Source: Deltaproteobacteria bacterium (GTDB taxonomy: Bacteria > Myxococcota_A > Polyangia > GCA-2747355 > JADLHG01). Taken from it: a stretch of DNA of 64,000 nt. Positions 46,557 to 55,378 of the stretch are shown here, in pieces; positions within the stretch are counted from its first letter, which is position 1; the number at the start of each line of letters is the position of its first letter. The stretch covers positions 81,422-145,421 of the forward strand of contig JADLHG010000026.1 of NCBI GenBank assembly GCA_020848905.1, in the 5' to 3' direction. The notes beneath the pieces are model-generated. The model did no database searches. It had not been told where the DNA came from and was given only the letters and a program-made list of their open reading frames with translations. Made by a program: the position numbers and the translations under genes.

Positions 46557-47585
46557 TCACGGGGTCGTGCGCACGCAGCGCACGCCGAGGGAGGTCCCGG
46601 CGTTGGCGAAGGTCTGCCCCACGCGGAACGCGCAGCGCAGACGCTCGGGGTCGTGGTAGGCACTGCCCCCGCGGATCACCCCCTGGGTCTTGCCCGCCGT
46701 CGCGATCACCGGGTCCGTCGCCGCGCCCGCGCCCAGGTCCTGCTGATACACGTCGTGCACCCACTCCTGGATATTGCCCGACATGTCGAAGAGGCCGAGC
46801 GCGTTCGGCTGCTTCTTCCCGACCGGCTGAGTCTTGCCCTGCGCCGTCACGTCGTACCAGGCGATCGCCGACGCGTTCGCGTCGTCACCCTTGCACTTCG
46901 CCCCGTCGAGCGCGCCGTTGTAGAGCGCCGTGGTCGCTCCCGCCCGACAGGCGTACTCCCACTCGGCCTCCGTCGGGAGCCGGTACCCCGGGCAGTCGTA
47001 GATCGTCTTTCCACTCGCGGCGTAGGCCGCGTCGACCTGGCACTTGGCCGCGCTCTGCGTCCCGGTGCAGGTGTAGCAGGCGCCCAGGCTCTTCTTCGCC
47101 GACAGCGCGTTGCAGTAGGCCGCCGCCTGGTGCCAGTTCAGATTCTCGACGGGGCAGTTCGCGCCGCAGGCCGCGTTGTTCGACGGGTTGTAGCCCATCG
47201 CGGCCTGAAACTCACCCTGCGTCGTCTCCGTCGCGCCGATCTCGAAGCCGCGGGTCAGCGTCACGCCGTGCTCGGTCTCTCCCGTGCTGCGACAGGGCTC
47301 GGCCGCCGGGGACCCCATGTTGAAGGTGCCGGCCTTGACCGGGACCCAGGTGCCCGGAGGCGGGGTCTTGAAGTCCCCCACCGCGCCGCCGTCGGCGCGC
47401 TGCGAGCCGTCCCCCGTCGGTGGGCGGCCATCCTCCAGGCCGTAGTCGGGCCAGGCGGGTCCGTCTCCGCGGCCGTCCCGACGCACGCCCCCGCCGTCAG
47501 CGGTGCTCGCCTTGCCCCCGCAGCCCGCGGCGACCAGCGCCAGCAGCGTCAAACCGAACCATCCGTGCCCTCGTAGACTCGACAT
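46557..47585 (-). CDS. formylglycine-generating-enzyme-like (SUMF1-fold) lipoprotein
   Basis: 342 residues. Lipobox VAAGC (Cys22), then an Asp/Gly-rich linker and an FGE-sulfatase domain (about 75-340): GTFNMGSP, YRLPTEAEWEYACRAG, LFDMSGNIQEWVHDVY, VIRGGSAYHD, and GVRCVRT at the end. The fold is used by formylglycine-generating enzymes, but also by sugar-binding and C-type-lectin-like surface proteins. The paired catalytic Cys of FGE cannot be assigned with confidence, and a Cys-rich insertion (ACYTCTGTQSAAKCQ) is unusual. GAGGAGAG gives a good start. Likely surface exposed. Confidence 0.85.
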   Translation of the reverse strand: MSSLRGHGWFGLTLLALVAAGCGGKASTADGGGVRRDGRGDGPAWPDYGLEDGRPPTGDGSQRADGGAVGDFKTPPPGTWVPVKAGTFNMGSPAAEPCRSTGETEHGVTLTRGFEIGATETTQGEFQAAMGYNPSNNAACGANCPVENLNWHQAAAYCNALSAKKSLGACYTCTGTQSAAKCQVDAAYAASGKTIYDCPGYRLPTEAEWEYACRAGATTALYNGALDGAKCKGDDANASAIAWYDVTAQGKTQPVGKKQPNALGLFDMSGNIQEWVHDVYQQDLGAGAATDPVIATAGKTQGVIRGGSAYHDPERLRCAFRVGQTFANAGTSLGVRCVRTTP

Positions 47586-47642
47586 GCTCTCTCCTCGTGC
47601 TTCGCCTGCGTCGGCTCTCGCGTCCGTTCGCGCGCGCTGCGG

Positions 47643-48569
47643 TCAGCGCCAGCGCTTGTGCTTGTTCCTGCTGTACCCCATCACGGCCGCCGTCAGCCCC
47701 GCCCCGTAGCCCGCATACATCGCCACGAGCTGCGGAAACCACTCCGGCGTGCGGTTCTTCGTCGCCGTCACCGCCGCGCGGGTCAGGACGAGGCCGGCGG
47801 CGGGCAGCGGCCCCGGCAAGAGCGCGCCGGTGAACATCAGCCCCCACCAGTACATCCACGAGCGCCAGGCCGTCTTGTCGCCGCTCCTGAGCCGCTTGAA
47901 CCAGAAGGTGTAGTCGGCGTTCCAGGCCGTCTTGCGGACGAAGTCCTTGAAGGACTTCGGCTCGCCGTGGTGGATGTAGTCCACCGTCGGATCCACGATC
48001 ACCGGCACCCCGGCCTGCTCGGCGCCGTAGACGAAGGCCGTGTCCTCCTCGACGAGGAGGTCCTCGCGGAACCAGCCGACCAGGTCGTAGACGCGCCGCG
48101 TGGTGGTCATGCACATGCAGCTGATGGAGCTCGCGTCCGCCGTGCCTGGCCCCTCGCCGAGGACCGTCGCCGCACCGACCCAGCTCAGGGCGTAGGCCTT
48201 GGCCACCCACGAGGCGTCCGGGGGCAGGCGCTTGTTCCCGCCGAGCACGAGGTCCTTGCCCTCGCCGAAGTGCCGCTGCACCGCGTCCATGTACCCCTGG
48301 AAGACCTCCACGTCGGCGTCGATCTGGGCGATCACCTCGCCCGTCGCGGCGCGGGCCCCCACGTTGCGCTGGCGCGGTATGCCGGGTTCCGCGTGGACCA
48401 CCTTCGCGCCGAGCTCCTCGGCGAGCTGCACCGTGCGGTCCTTCGACCCGCCGTCGCAGACGATGTGCTCGATCTCCCACCCCTTCGGATCGAGGCGGCG
48501 CACGGCCCCGAGGCAGCGCGGCAGGTTCTTCTCCTCATTGAGCGCCAAGGTCACGATGGAGAGCTTCAT
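47643..48569 (-). CDS. glycosyltransferase family 2
   Basis: 308 residues. GT-A fold: SIVTLALNEEKNL at the N-terminus, CDGGSKDRT, and the metal-binding Asp-x-Asp in QIDADVE. A second acidic site is in EEDTAFVYGAEQAG. The C-terminal part is amphipathic with hydrophobic stretches (YWWGLMFTGALLPGPLPAAG, AMYAGYGAGLTAAVMGY) that can associate with the membrane. It adds a sugar to a lipid-linked or growing glycan. AAGGAG precedes the ATG. It follows the second deacetylase gene by 19 nt on the same strand, probably as one operon. Confidence 0.92.
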   Translation of the reverse strand: MKLSIVTLALNEEKNLPRCLGAVRRLDPKGWEIEHIVCDGGSKDRTVQLAEELGAKVVHAEPGIPRQRNVGARAATGEVIAQIDADVEVFQGYMDAVQRHFGEGKDLVLGGNKRLPPDASWVAKAYALSWVGAATVLGEGPGTADASSISCMCMTTTRRVYDLVGWFREDLLVEEDTAFVYGAEQAGVPVIVDPTVDYIHHGEPKSFKDFVRKTAWNADYTFWFKRLRSGDKTAWRSWMYWWGLMFTGALLPGPLPAAGLVLTRAAVTATKNRTPEWFPQLVAMYAGYGAGLTAAVMGYSRNKHKRWR

Positions 48570-48588
48570 CTGCCGCTCCTTTCAGCGT

Positions 48589-49683
48589 TCAGGTGGAGAC
48601 GGTGCGAAAGACCCGCAGGTCGAAATCCCCGAAGGTGCCGAAGCGCAGGCGCGGGCCCCGCTCGGCCACGTACTCGAGGAAGGGCTTCAGACTGCGCTCG
48701 TTGTGACGCGTGAAGGTCTTCGAGTGCCCGATCAACACGACGGGCAGCTCGTACGGAAGCCCGCCGTACTTCCGCTCCACGCGTTTCAGCCCGTCGACGA
48801 GCTGCCGGCCGGTGCACTGGTTGAAGTCCATCTTCCAGGCGTGCCGTCGCAGGAGCATCCCCGCCGCGCCGACGAGCTTACCCGGCAGCGCCGCGACGCC
48901 GCCCCCCCCGTCGTGGGCCGGCTCCTCGGCGTTCTCCGGCAGCGGATTCAGCCGCTGCTGCACCACGCGATAGACGCGGTTCGGCGTGAGGAAGGTCCAG
49001 ATCGGCTTCTGCTCGCAGTAGATCGGGAACTCGAAGAGCTCTCCCGCCGGGTCGCGCCGGCAGACGTCGTGCGCCGCGACGGGCCACGGGACGAGGTCGC
49101 TGTGAGCGTCGGTGTAGTCGAACTTCACCAGCTCATCGTACTTGCCCCACTTGAAGACCGAGGTGTCGATGGTGATGCCGTTCTCTACCAGCGCGCGCAC
49201 GATGTTCGTGGAGGGGTGCATCGACCAGTTTGCCGCGCGGAAGGCGAAGCAGCGGTACGAGGGCCGGACGGGCCGGAGCGCCTCCTCGAGAAACTCGCGC
49301 CCCAGCTTGATCAGCGCGGAGAGCCGCTCGTAGGGGAGGTTGGCCAGGTCGTACTCGTCGTAGCTCTGGCGCCAGTAGCCCTCGCCGTAGGTGGCCTTGA
49401 AGTACGACGAGTGCATGTGGAGCTGCACGTCGTGCCCCGTGGCGACGGCGCGGCGGAGCTGCCGCACGATGTCCTGATAGGCGAAGTCGTCGCGGCCGTA
49501 GCGCTCGGCGTACTCCTTGAACTTCAGGATCTCGGCCACGTCAGCCAGGATGGTGAGCTTCGCGCCGTACCGGTCGAACTGGTCGAGCATCCGATCGGTG
49601 GGCTCGACCATCAGCTCGCGGGCCGAGCCGCGCCCGCTGCCGTGGATCTCGTAGTCCGAGGTGAAGAGGACGCGGAAGCTCAT
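48589..49683 (-). CDS. polysaccharide deacetylase-like protein
   Basis: 364 residues. A NodB-type fold is suggested by FTSDYEIHG (Asp10, Glu12 at the catalytic-base position), the His pair in QLHMHSSYFKATY, and the aromatic FRAANWSMHPST segment. It lacks a signal peptide. Deacetylase versus inactive binding protein cannot be settled because the usual TFDDG is replaced by TSDYE. The start ATG overlaps the wecB stop (ATGA, 49680-49683), so it is co-translated with the epimerase, linking it to amino-sugar chemistry. Confidence 0.8.
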   Translation of the reverse strand: MSFRVLFTSDYEIHGSGRGSARELMVEPTDRMLDQFDRYGAKLTILADVAEILKFKEYAERYGRDDFAYQDIVRQLRRAVATGHDVQLHMHSSYFKATYGEGYWRQSYDEYDLANLPYERLSALIKLGREFLEEALRPVRPSYRCFAFRAANWSMHPSTNIVRALVENGITIDTSVFKWGKYDELVKFDYTDAHSDLVPWPVAAHDVCRRDPAGELFEFPIYCEQKPIWTFLTPNRVYRVVQQRLNPLPENAEEPAHDGGGGVAALPGKLVGAAGMLLRRHAWKMDFNQCTGRQLVDGLKRVERKYGGLPYELPVVLIGHSKTFTRHNERSLKPFLEYVAERGPRLRFGTFGDFDLRVFRTVST

Positions 49684-50825
49684 CGTGCGCCCACGCCTCC
49701 GAAGCGGCGCGCCAGGTCGTCGGCGATGCGCTCCGAGGCCTTGCCGTCGCCGTAGGGGTTCTCCGCGCGGGCCATCCGCTCGTAGTCGGCGGGGTCGCGG
49801 ACCAGCCGCTCGACGGCCTCGACGATCGGGCCGGGGGCCGTCCCGACCAGACGCACCGCCCCCGTGGCCACGGCCTCGCCGCGCTCGGTCTTGTTGCGCA
49901 TCACGAGCACCGGCTTGTCGAGCGACGGCGCCTCCTCCTGGATCCCGCCCGAGTCAGTCAAGACGAGGTGCGCGCGGTCCATGAGCCAGACAAACGGGAG
50001 ATACTCCACCGGCTCGATGAGGTGCACGCGCGGCTGGCCGGAGAGGATGCGCGTGGCCGGGCCGAGGACGTTCGGGTTCCGGTGGACCGGGTAGACCACG
50101 TTCACCTCGGGGAGCCGCTCCGCGATGGTCCTGAGCGCCCGGAAGATCCCCTCGATCTGCTCGCCGAAGGACTCGCGGCGGTGGCAGGTCACGAGGATGG
50201 TCTTCTTGCTCCAGTCCACCGCGTCGAGCCCGGCGATCTCGGGGCGCGCCGCGCGCACCTTGGGGACCACGCTCAGCAGCGCGTCGATCACGGTGTTTCC
50301 GGTGACGACGACGCCGCCCTCGGGGGTCCCCTCGGCGAGCAGCGCGCGCGCGTTGTCCGCGGTCGGCGCGTAGTGCACGTCGCAGACCGCGTCCGCGAGG
50401 CGCCGGTTGATCTCCTCGGGGAAGGGCTGCCGCTTGTCCTGGGTGCGAAGCCCCGCCTCGACGTGCCCGACGGGGACTCCGAGGTAGAAGCAGGCCAGCG
50501 ACGCCGCGAAGGTGGTCGTCGTGTCCCCGTGCACGAGCGCGACGTGCGGCCGCACCTGCCGGAGCACGCCCTTCATCCCCTCGAGCACGCCGACGGTGGT
50601 GTCGAAGAGGTCCTGGTTCGGCTTCATCAGGTCCAGGTCGTGGTGGGGCTGGATCTCGAAGACCGACAGCACCTGCCGCAGCATCTCCCGGTGCTGGGTC
50701 GTCACGCACACGAGGCTCTCGAAGGCCTCGGGGCGCCGGTCGAGCGCCTTGACCACCGGGGCCATCTTGATCGCCTCGGGGCGGGTGCCGAAGATCGAGA
50801 GGACGCGAACACGCTCAGCGCTCAT
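49680..50825 (-). CDS. wecB: UDP-N-acetylglucosamine 2-epimerase (non-hydrolysing)
   Basis: 381 residues, normal length. It interconverts UDP-GlcNAc and UDP-ManNAc for surface polysaccharides. Signature parts: FGTRPEAIKMAPVV at the N-terminus, HVEAGLRT, PFPEEINRR, TCHRRES, and the C-terminal TDSGGIQEEA site for the nucleotide. It lies in an operon with a deacetylase and GT2. A ManNAc-type sugar fits the neighbouring WecG/TagA-type transferase, which in relatives moves ManNAc or ManNAcA. Confidence 0.96.
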   Translation of the reverse strand: MSAERVRVLSIFGTRPEAIKMAPVVKALDRRPEAFESLVCVTTQHREMLRQVLSVFEIQPHHDLDLMKPNQDLFDTTVGVLEGMKGVLRQVRPHVALVHGDTTTTFAASLACFYLGVPVGHVEAGLRTQDKRQPFPEEINRRLADAVCDVHYAPTADNARALLAEGTPEGGVVVTGNTVIDALLSVVPKVRAARPEIAGLDAVDWSKKTILVTCHRRESFGEQIEGIFRALRTIAERLPEVNVVYPVHRNPNVLGPATRILSGQPRVHLIEPVEYLPFVWLMDRAHLVLTDSGGIQEEAPSLDKPVLVMRNKTERGEAVATGAVRLVGTAPGPIVEAVERLVRDPADYERMARAENPYGDGKASERIADDLARRFGGVGAR

Positions 50826-50858
50826 GTCGTTGACCTGGGTCGAACGAGACGCGCGGTC

Positions 50859-51656
50859 TCACTCGGGCTTGAGCAGGTCGGCAGCGAGCTCCCACGCCAC
50901 CAACCCCACGAACAGCAGGTTGGAGATCCCCTCGCGTCGCCAGTTCCGCTTGGGCTCCTGAACGATGCGATAGGCCCATTCCATGCCGAGCTTCTGCCAG
51001 ACCATGGGAGCGCGCTTGACCATCCCGGCGACCACGTCGAAGGAACCTCCGACGCCGTGGAGCACCGGCACGGCCATCAGGTCGGCCCAGCGAGCGAGGA
51101 AGTTCTCCTTCTTGGGCGTGGTGATGGCCACGAACAGGATGTCGGGCCTGGCGTCGCGGATCGCCTCGGCGATCCCGCGCTCCTCGGCCGCGGAGAAGTA
51201 GCCGTGCTGGTGCCCGACGAGCTTCGCGCCGGGGTACTTCGCGCCGAAGGCCTCGACCACCCGCTCGAGCACCTCCTGCTTGGCGCCGAAGAGGTAGACC
51301 CGGTAGCCGTGGCGGTCGGCGCGCTCCATCAAGCGATACATCAGGTCGATGCCCGCCACGCGCTCCGGAAGCGGACGCCCGAGGACGCGCGAGGCGAAGA
51401 CGATCCCCGCCCCGTCGGCGAAGAAGACGTCGGCCCCCATCACCGACTCGCGGAGCTGCCCGTCGCGCTGCATGCGCACGACCATCGGCCCGCTGATCTG
51501 GCCGGTGATGAAGCGCACCCGCTCGCGGATGGCCCGTTCGGCCACGTCGGCCACCTGCTCCATGGTCACCGCGAGGATCGGAAAGCCGAAGAGGTTCCGC
51601 ACCTCGAATCCGTCGGCCCCCAGGCGGCGCAAGGTCTCGGCTTGGTTCGCGCTCAC
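50859..51656 (-). CDS. WecG/TagA/CpsF-family glycosyltransferase
   Basis: 265 residues. GT26 family: ADGAGIVFASRVLG, FGAKQEVLERVV, GHQHGYFS, ILFVAITTPKKENFLARW, and HGVGGSFDVVAG. Such enzymes add ManNAc(A) to an undecaprenyl-PP-linked GlcNAc. Context with wecB supports ManNAc as donor. The C-terminus (EGISNLLFVGLVAWELAADLL) may associate with the membrane. Start uncertain: GTG 51656 is chosen; TTG 51692 extends the protein by 12 residues. TTGACA (51687-51692) with a 17-bp spacer to CTACCA could be a promoter ending at this GTG. Confidence 0.88.
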   Translation of the reverse strand: MSANQAETLRRLGADGFEVRNLFGFPILAVTMEQVADVAERAIRERVRFITGQISGPMVVRMQRDGQLRESVMGADVFFADGAGIVFASRVLGRPLPERVAGIDLMYRLMERADRHGYRVYLFGAKQEVLERVVEAFGAKYPGAKLVGHQHGYFSAAEERGIAEAIRDARPDILFVAITTPKKENFLARWADLMAVPVLHGVGGSFDVVAGMVKRAPMVWQKLGMEWAYRIVQEPKRNWRREGISNLLFVGLVAWELAADLLKPE

Positions 51657-51756
51657 CCAAGGGTGGTAGCGTGGCCGCCCCGAAGCTGTCAAGCGGGGCT
51701 CCGGCCGACGGCAGGGCGACTCGGCCCGCGGACGCTGCCACGAGCGCGCGGTGGGA

Positions 51757-51786
51757 TCGACGCGGGGCCTTCTCTGGAGGTAGAGT
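51757..51786 (+). promoter_or_regulatory. candidate leaderless promoter for GT4 gene
   Basis: TCGACG (51757-51762), 18-bp spacer, TAGAGT (51781-51786), then 7 nt to the ATG at 51794. It resembles the TCGACC-N17-TAGACT element before the M20 gene. GGAGGT just upstream is 14 nt from the ATG, too far to be a good ribosome-binding site. Confidence 0.4.
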
Positions 51787-51793
51787 CCGCGCC

Positions 51794-52933
51794 ATGCGCG
51801 TCCTTCACTTGATGCGGGGTTCCGAGGAGGTCTACGGCGCCGAACGCGTGATCTTCGCGGAGCTCGAAAAGCTGCGACTCGCCGGCGTGGACGCCCGTTT
51901 CCTCATGTTGCAGGAGTCCCGCCTCGGCGAGGCGGGCGACCTGATGGGCAAGCTGCTGGAGGAGATGGGGGTCCCCGTCGTCCGCGTCCCCGTGGACAAG
52001 GCGATCTCCACGCGTGCCGTGACCGACCTGCGACGGGCGATCGAACGCGAGGCTCCGCAGGTGGTGCACACGCACGGCTACAAGGGAGACGTCTACGGCC
52101 TGCTGGCCTGCCGCCTGGCCAAGGTGCCCGTGGTGGGGGAGATCCACGGCTGGCTCTTTCCGCGCGACGACTACGTGATCCGTTTCTACGAGTGGCTCGA
52201 CGTGCAGGCCCTCAAGCGCATGGACGCGGTGATCGTCCTGGCCGACCACTACCGGCGCATGATCCTCCGCATGGGGTTCCAGTCCCAGCGCATCAAGCTG
52301 ATCCCGAGCGGCGTGGACGTGCCGGCGCTCAAGGCCAAGGTCGGTCAGGCCGACCTGCGGCAGCGGCTCGGCATCGCGGCGGACCGGCCGGTCATCGGCA
52401 TGCTCACCCGGCTGAGCCACGAGAAGGGGGTGGACCTCTTCCTGCGCGCCTTCGCGCTCGTGCGGCGCCGGCACCCGCGGGCGGTAGGAGTCGTCTTCGG
52501 GGACGGCCCCGAGCGTCAGGCGCTCGCGCAGCTCGCCGCGGAGCTCGAGCTCGGTCCGACGGAGCTCGTCTGGGCGGGCTACTGCGCGGAGGCGATGGAC
52601 GCCTTGTGCGCGCTCGACGTGGTGGCCCAGACCAGCCGCACGGAGGCGCTGCCCCAGGCGCTCATGGAGGCGATGGTCATGGAGCGCCCCGTCGTCGTCA
52701 CCGCCGTGGGCGGCTGCCCCGAGCTGGTGCAGGAGGGCGAGACGGGCTACGTGGTCCCCTCCTCGGACCCCGAGACGATCGCGGCCCGCCTCTGTCATCT
52801 CATCGAGCACCCGGACCTGGCCTTGCGCATGGGCCGGTCGGGCGCGGCGCGCATCGCCGAGGGCTACACGATGCAGCACTGGGTGGAGCGCACGCTGCGC
52901 GTCTACGAGACGCTCTCCCGGGCCCCGAGCTGA
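51794..52933 (+). CDS. glycosyltransferase family 4 (GT-B)
   Basis: 379 residues. N-terminal acceptor domain with HLMRGSEEVYGAERVI and HTHGYKGDVYGLLACRL. The C-terminal donor domain has GMLTRLSHEKGVDLFLRAF, VFGDGPER, and the E-x7-E motif in RTEALPQALMEAMVMERPVV, then ELVQEGETGYVVP. Retaining transferase using a nucleotide sugar. It is divergent from the WecG/TagA-like gene and completes the transferase set of the locus. The frame is open upstream to 51671, but the fold begins at ATG 51794. Confidence 0.93.
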   Translation: MRVLHLMRGSEEVYGAERVIFAELEKLRLAGVDARFLMLQESRLGEAGDLMGKLLEEMGVPVVRVPVDKAISTRAVTDLRRAIEREAPQVVHTHGYKGDVYGLLACRLAKVPVVGEIHGWLFPRDDYVIRFYEWLDVQALKRMDAVIVLADHYRRMILRMGFQSQRIKLIPSGVDVPALKAKVGQADLRQRLGIAADRPVIGMLTRLSHEKGVDLFLRAFALVRRRHPRAVGVVFGDGPERQALAQLAAELELGPTELVWAGYCAEAMDALCALDVVAQTSRTEALPQALMEAMVMERPVVVTAVGGCPELVQEGETGYVVPSSDPETIAARLCHLIEHPDLALRMGRSGAARIAEGYTMQHWVERTLRVYETLSRAPS

Positions 52934-52985
52934 CCGGCAGCGACCACCGCCGTCGCTGACCGTTGACCCTGTCGCGCGCCCTCCC

Positions 52986-53014
52986 TTGCCAGTGAAGGGG
53001 CTCACCGGTACGCT
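52986..53014 (+). promoter_or_regulatory. candidate promoter of soluble kinase gene
   Basis: TTGCCA (52986-52991), 17-bp spacer, TACGCT (53009-53014), 18 nt before the ATG at 53033. Confidence 0.4.
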
Positions 53015-53032
53015 AGACCTTCGGACCCATGC

Positions 53033-54022
53033 ATGTACGTTGAACGAGATCGTCCCGGCGCGGTCATTGCCGGCAAGTACGAGCTATTGGAGCTCGCCGG
53101 GCGGGGCGGCATGGCCACGGTGTGGCGTGCGGTCACGCTCGGCGCCGCGGGCTTCAGGCGACCCGTGGCGGTCAAGCGCATCCTCTCGACGCTCATCGGC
53201 AGCCGCGACTTCGTGACCCTCTTCGTCGAGGAGGCCCGCGTCTGCGCCGACCTCTCGCACCCGAACATCGTGCAGACCCACGACTTCGGCCGCGACGAGC
53301 AGGGCATGTACTACCTCGTGCTGGAATGGGTCGAGGGGCTGGACATGCGCCGCTTCCTCTACGCCTACGAGGCGAGCGGGCTGCGCGTCCCCTGGCCGAT
53401 CCTGACGGCGATCACCATCGAGGTCCTGCGCGCTCTCGGCGCGGCGCACGAACGTATCGACGGCCGGGGACGACCCGCGCCCGTGTTCCATCGGGACGTG
53501 AACCCGCAGAACATCCTGCTCGGCCTGCACGGCGCGGTGAAGCTCACCGACTTCGGCCTGGCGCGGGCCATGGACCGGGCTCGCATCACGCACCCCGACA
53601 TCCTGAAGGGCAAGCTCTCCTACATGGCCCCCGAGATGGCCTTCGGCCACCCCGCGAGCGTGCAGAGCGACCTCTTCAGCGTCGGCGTGGTGCTCTGGGA
53701 GACGCTCGTCGGGCGCAAGCTCTTCGAGGGAGCCGACGACGTGGAGGTGGTGCTCGGCGTGCGGCGCGCGGAGATCCCGGCCCTCTCGTCGATGCGCAAG
53801 GACCTGCCTCCCCCCTTCTCGCGGATCGTGGAACGCTCGCTCGCCCGCGAACCGAAGGACCGCTACGCCTCGGCGCGCCAGATGGGGCGCGAGCTGGCCG
53901 GCCTCCTCCGTCGGGTCGCCGAGCCTACCGACGCGCAGGTGGTCGGTCAGAGCGTGGCCGAGGCCCGCCGCCGGCTCCAGCGCCTCCCGCCCGTCCCTCC
54001 GGAAACCCCGCTCGTCGGCTGA
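53033..54022 (+). CDS. soluble Hanks-type Ser/Thr protein kinase
   Basis: 329 residues, almost only a kinase domain (about 16-290). Gly loop AGRGGMATVW, Lys48, HRDVNPQN near residue 153, DFG near 175, MAPEM, and RDFVTLFVEEARV for the alpha-C Glu. All catalytic residues are present. There is no membrane helix, unlike the other kinases in the window. It lies at the edge of the polysaccharide region and could phosphorylate ligands of the FHA proteins, but no direct link is shown. The ATG has a promoter 18 nt upstream but no clear ribosome-binding site. Confidence 0.94.
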   Translation: MYVERDRPGAVIAGKYELLELAGRGGMATVWRAVTLGAAGFRRPVAVKRILSTLIGSRDFVTLFVEEARVCADLSHPNIVQTHDFGRDEQGMYYLVLEWVEGLDMRRFLYAYEASGLRVPWPILTAITIEVLRALGAAHERIDGRGRPAPVFHRDVNPQNILLGLHGAVKLTDFGLARAMDRARITHPDILKGKLSYMAPEMAFGHPASVQSDLFSVGVVLWETLVGRKLFEGADDVEVVLGVRRAEIPALSSMRKDLPPPFSRIVERSLAREPKDRYASARQMGRELAGLLRRVAEPTDAQVVGQSVAEARRRLQRLPPVPPETPLVG

Positions 54023-54079
54023 CCGCCCGACGCGCGTGGCCGCTTGGCGAACGGAACTGTTTGAGGCAGGCTGCGCGCC

Positions 54080-55378
54080 GTGAGCCGACGCGGACGAACC
54101 GAGCGCCCGAAGAGCCGCAGCGCAGGCCGCGCGGGGCGACGCAACCGAGGCGCCGAGGCCCCCGCGCCTCCGCGCGAGGGTCGTCGCGACCGACGCCGGG
54201 GCGAGAGCGAGGCCAGCCGCGCCACGCGGACCGAGCGCCCGACGAGCGGCCGCGCGCTCCGGGAACCGCCGCGCACGGGTGGGCCGCGGAAGGCCGCGCC
54301 CTCGACGGAGAAGCCGGAGGCCGGCCTGCCCTTCGTGCCGCGCCCGCGACCGTCCTCGGACCTCGGACGGCGCTTCGTCTGGACCTGCCGCCCGGGGGTG
54401 GAGGCGGAGCTCCTCGAGGAGCTCGCGCTCGGCCGACCGGCCCTCCGCCCCGAGCGCCTCGGGCCGTCGCTCGTGGCGAGCCAGGGCCGCCTCGCGGACT
54501 GGCCGACCTTCGCGCGCACCGGTTTTCCCGTGCTCGCCGAGCTCGGCGCGGAGGCCGGGCCGCTCGCCTGTTGCCTCGCCGGGCCGCTCGCCGAGCGCCT
54601 GCGCCGCACCCCCGAGCCGTGGGTCGTTCAGGCCTGGGTTCCGGACGCCGACGCGCTGAACCCGCTCGCCTCGCGGGCCGAGTCGCTCGAGAGCGAGCTC
54701 CGCGCGGCGCTCTGCGCGACAGAACCGGCGCTCGTCCCCCTGCTCCGGGAACGCCGCTCGGCCCTCCAGCGGAACGAGGGTCTGACGGTGCAGGTCTGCC
54801 TCACCGCTCCCACGCGCGCGCTCTGCGGGCTCGTCGCCGCGCACGAGCTGCCGACGACCGCGGCGGGAGGCCGCGCGCGAAGCCGCGCCCCGAAGCACGC
54901 CCCCTCGCGGGCCGCGCGCAAGCTGGTCGAGGCCTTCGACTGGATCGGTCAGGGGCCGGAGCCCGGCGAGCGGGTCGTGGACCTCGGCGCCGCCCCCGGC
55001 GGCTGGACCGCCGTGCTCCTCGAGCGAGGCGCGCACGTGGTGGCGGTGGACCTCGGGCAGATGGACCCTGCCCTCGCGCGGCACCGCAACCTGCGCGTCA
55101 TCCACGGCAACGCCTTCCACCACGAGCCCGAGGAGCCGGTGGGCTGGCTCTTCTGCGACCTGGCCTGGCGTCCGCTCGAGGTCGCGAGCCTGCTCGCCAA
55201 GTGGGGGCGCCGCGGCTGGACCGACGCGCTGGTCGCGAACCTGAAGCTCCCCATGCGCAAGAAGCTCGGCTTCGTCGAGCGCCTGCGCGGCATGCTGGGC
55301 GAGGGCTTCCGCACCGTGCGCGCGCGCCAGCTCTATCACGACCGCGAGGAGGTCACCTTCGCGGCGTGGAGGCGCTGA
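54080..55378 (+). CDS. RlmM-like 23S rRNA 2'-O-ribose methyltransferase
   Basis: 432 residues. The first ~95 are Arg/Ala/Pro-rich and disordered, an extension not found in E. coli RlmM (366 aa). A THUMP-like middle part is followed by a FtsJ-fold methyltransferase: SAM motif VVDLGAAPGGWT near residue 300, and the K-D-K-E set inferred at SRAARKL, FCDLAW, NLKLPMRKK and HDREEVT. It would methylate C2498 (E. coli numbering) or a related 23S site. GTG start with GAGGCAGG upstream. Its 3' end overlaps the convergent next gene by 26 bp. Confidence 0.85.
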   Translation: MSRRGRTERPKSRSAGRAGRRNRGAEAPAPPREGRRDRRRGESEASRATRTERPTSGRALREPPRTGGPRKAAPSTEKPEAGLPFVPRPRPSSDLGRRFVWTCRPGVEAELLEELALGRPALRPERLGPSLVASQGRLADWPTFARTGFPVLAELGAEAGPLACCLAGPLAERLRRTPEPWVVQAWVPDADALNPLASRAESLESELRAALCATEPALVPLLRERRSALQRNEGLTVQVCLTAPTRALCGLVAAHELPTTAAGGRARSRAPKHAPSRAARKLVEAFDWIGQGPEPGERVVDLGAAPGGWTAVLLERGAHVVAVDLGQMDPALARHRNLRVIHGNAFHHEPEEPVGWLFCDLAWRPLEVASLLAKWGRRGWTDALVANLKLPMRKKLGFVERLRGMLGEGFRTVRARQLYHDREEVTFAAWRR

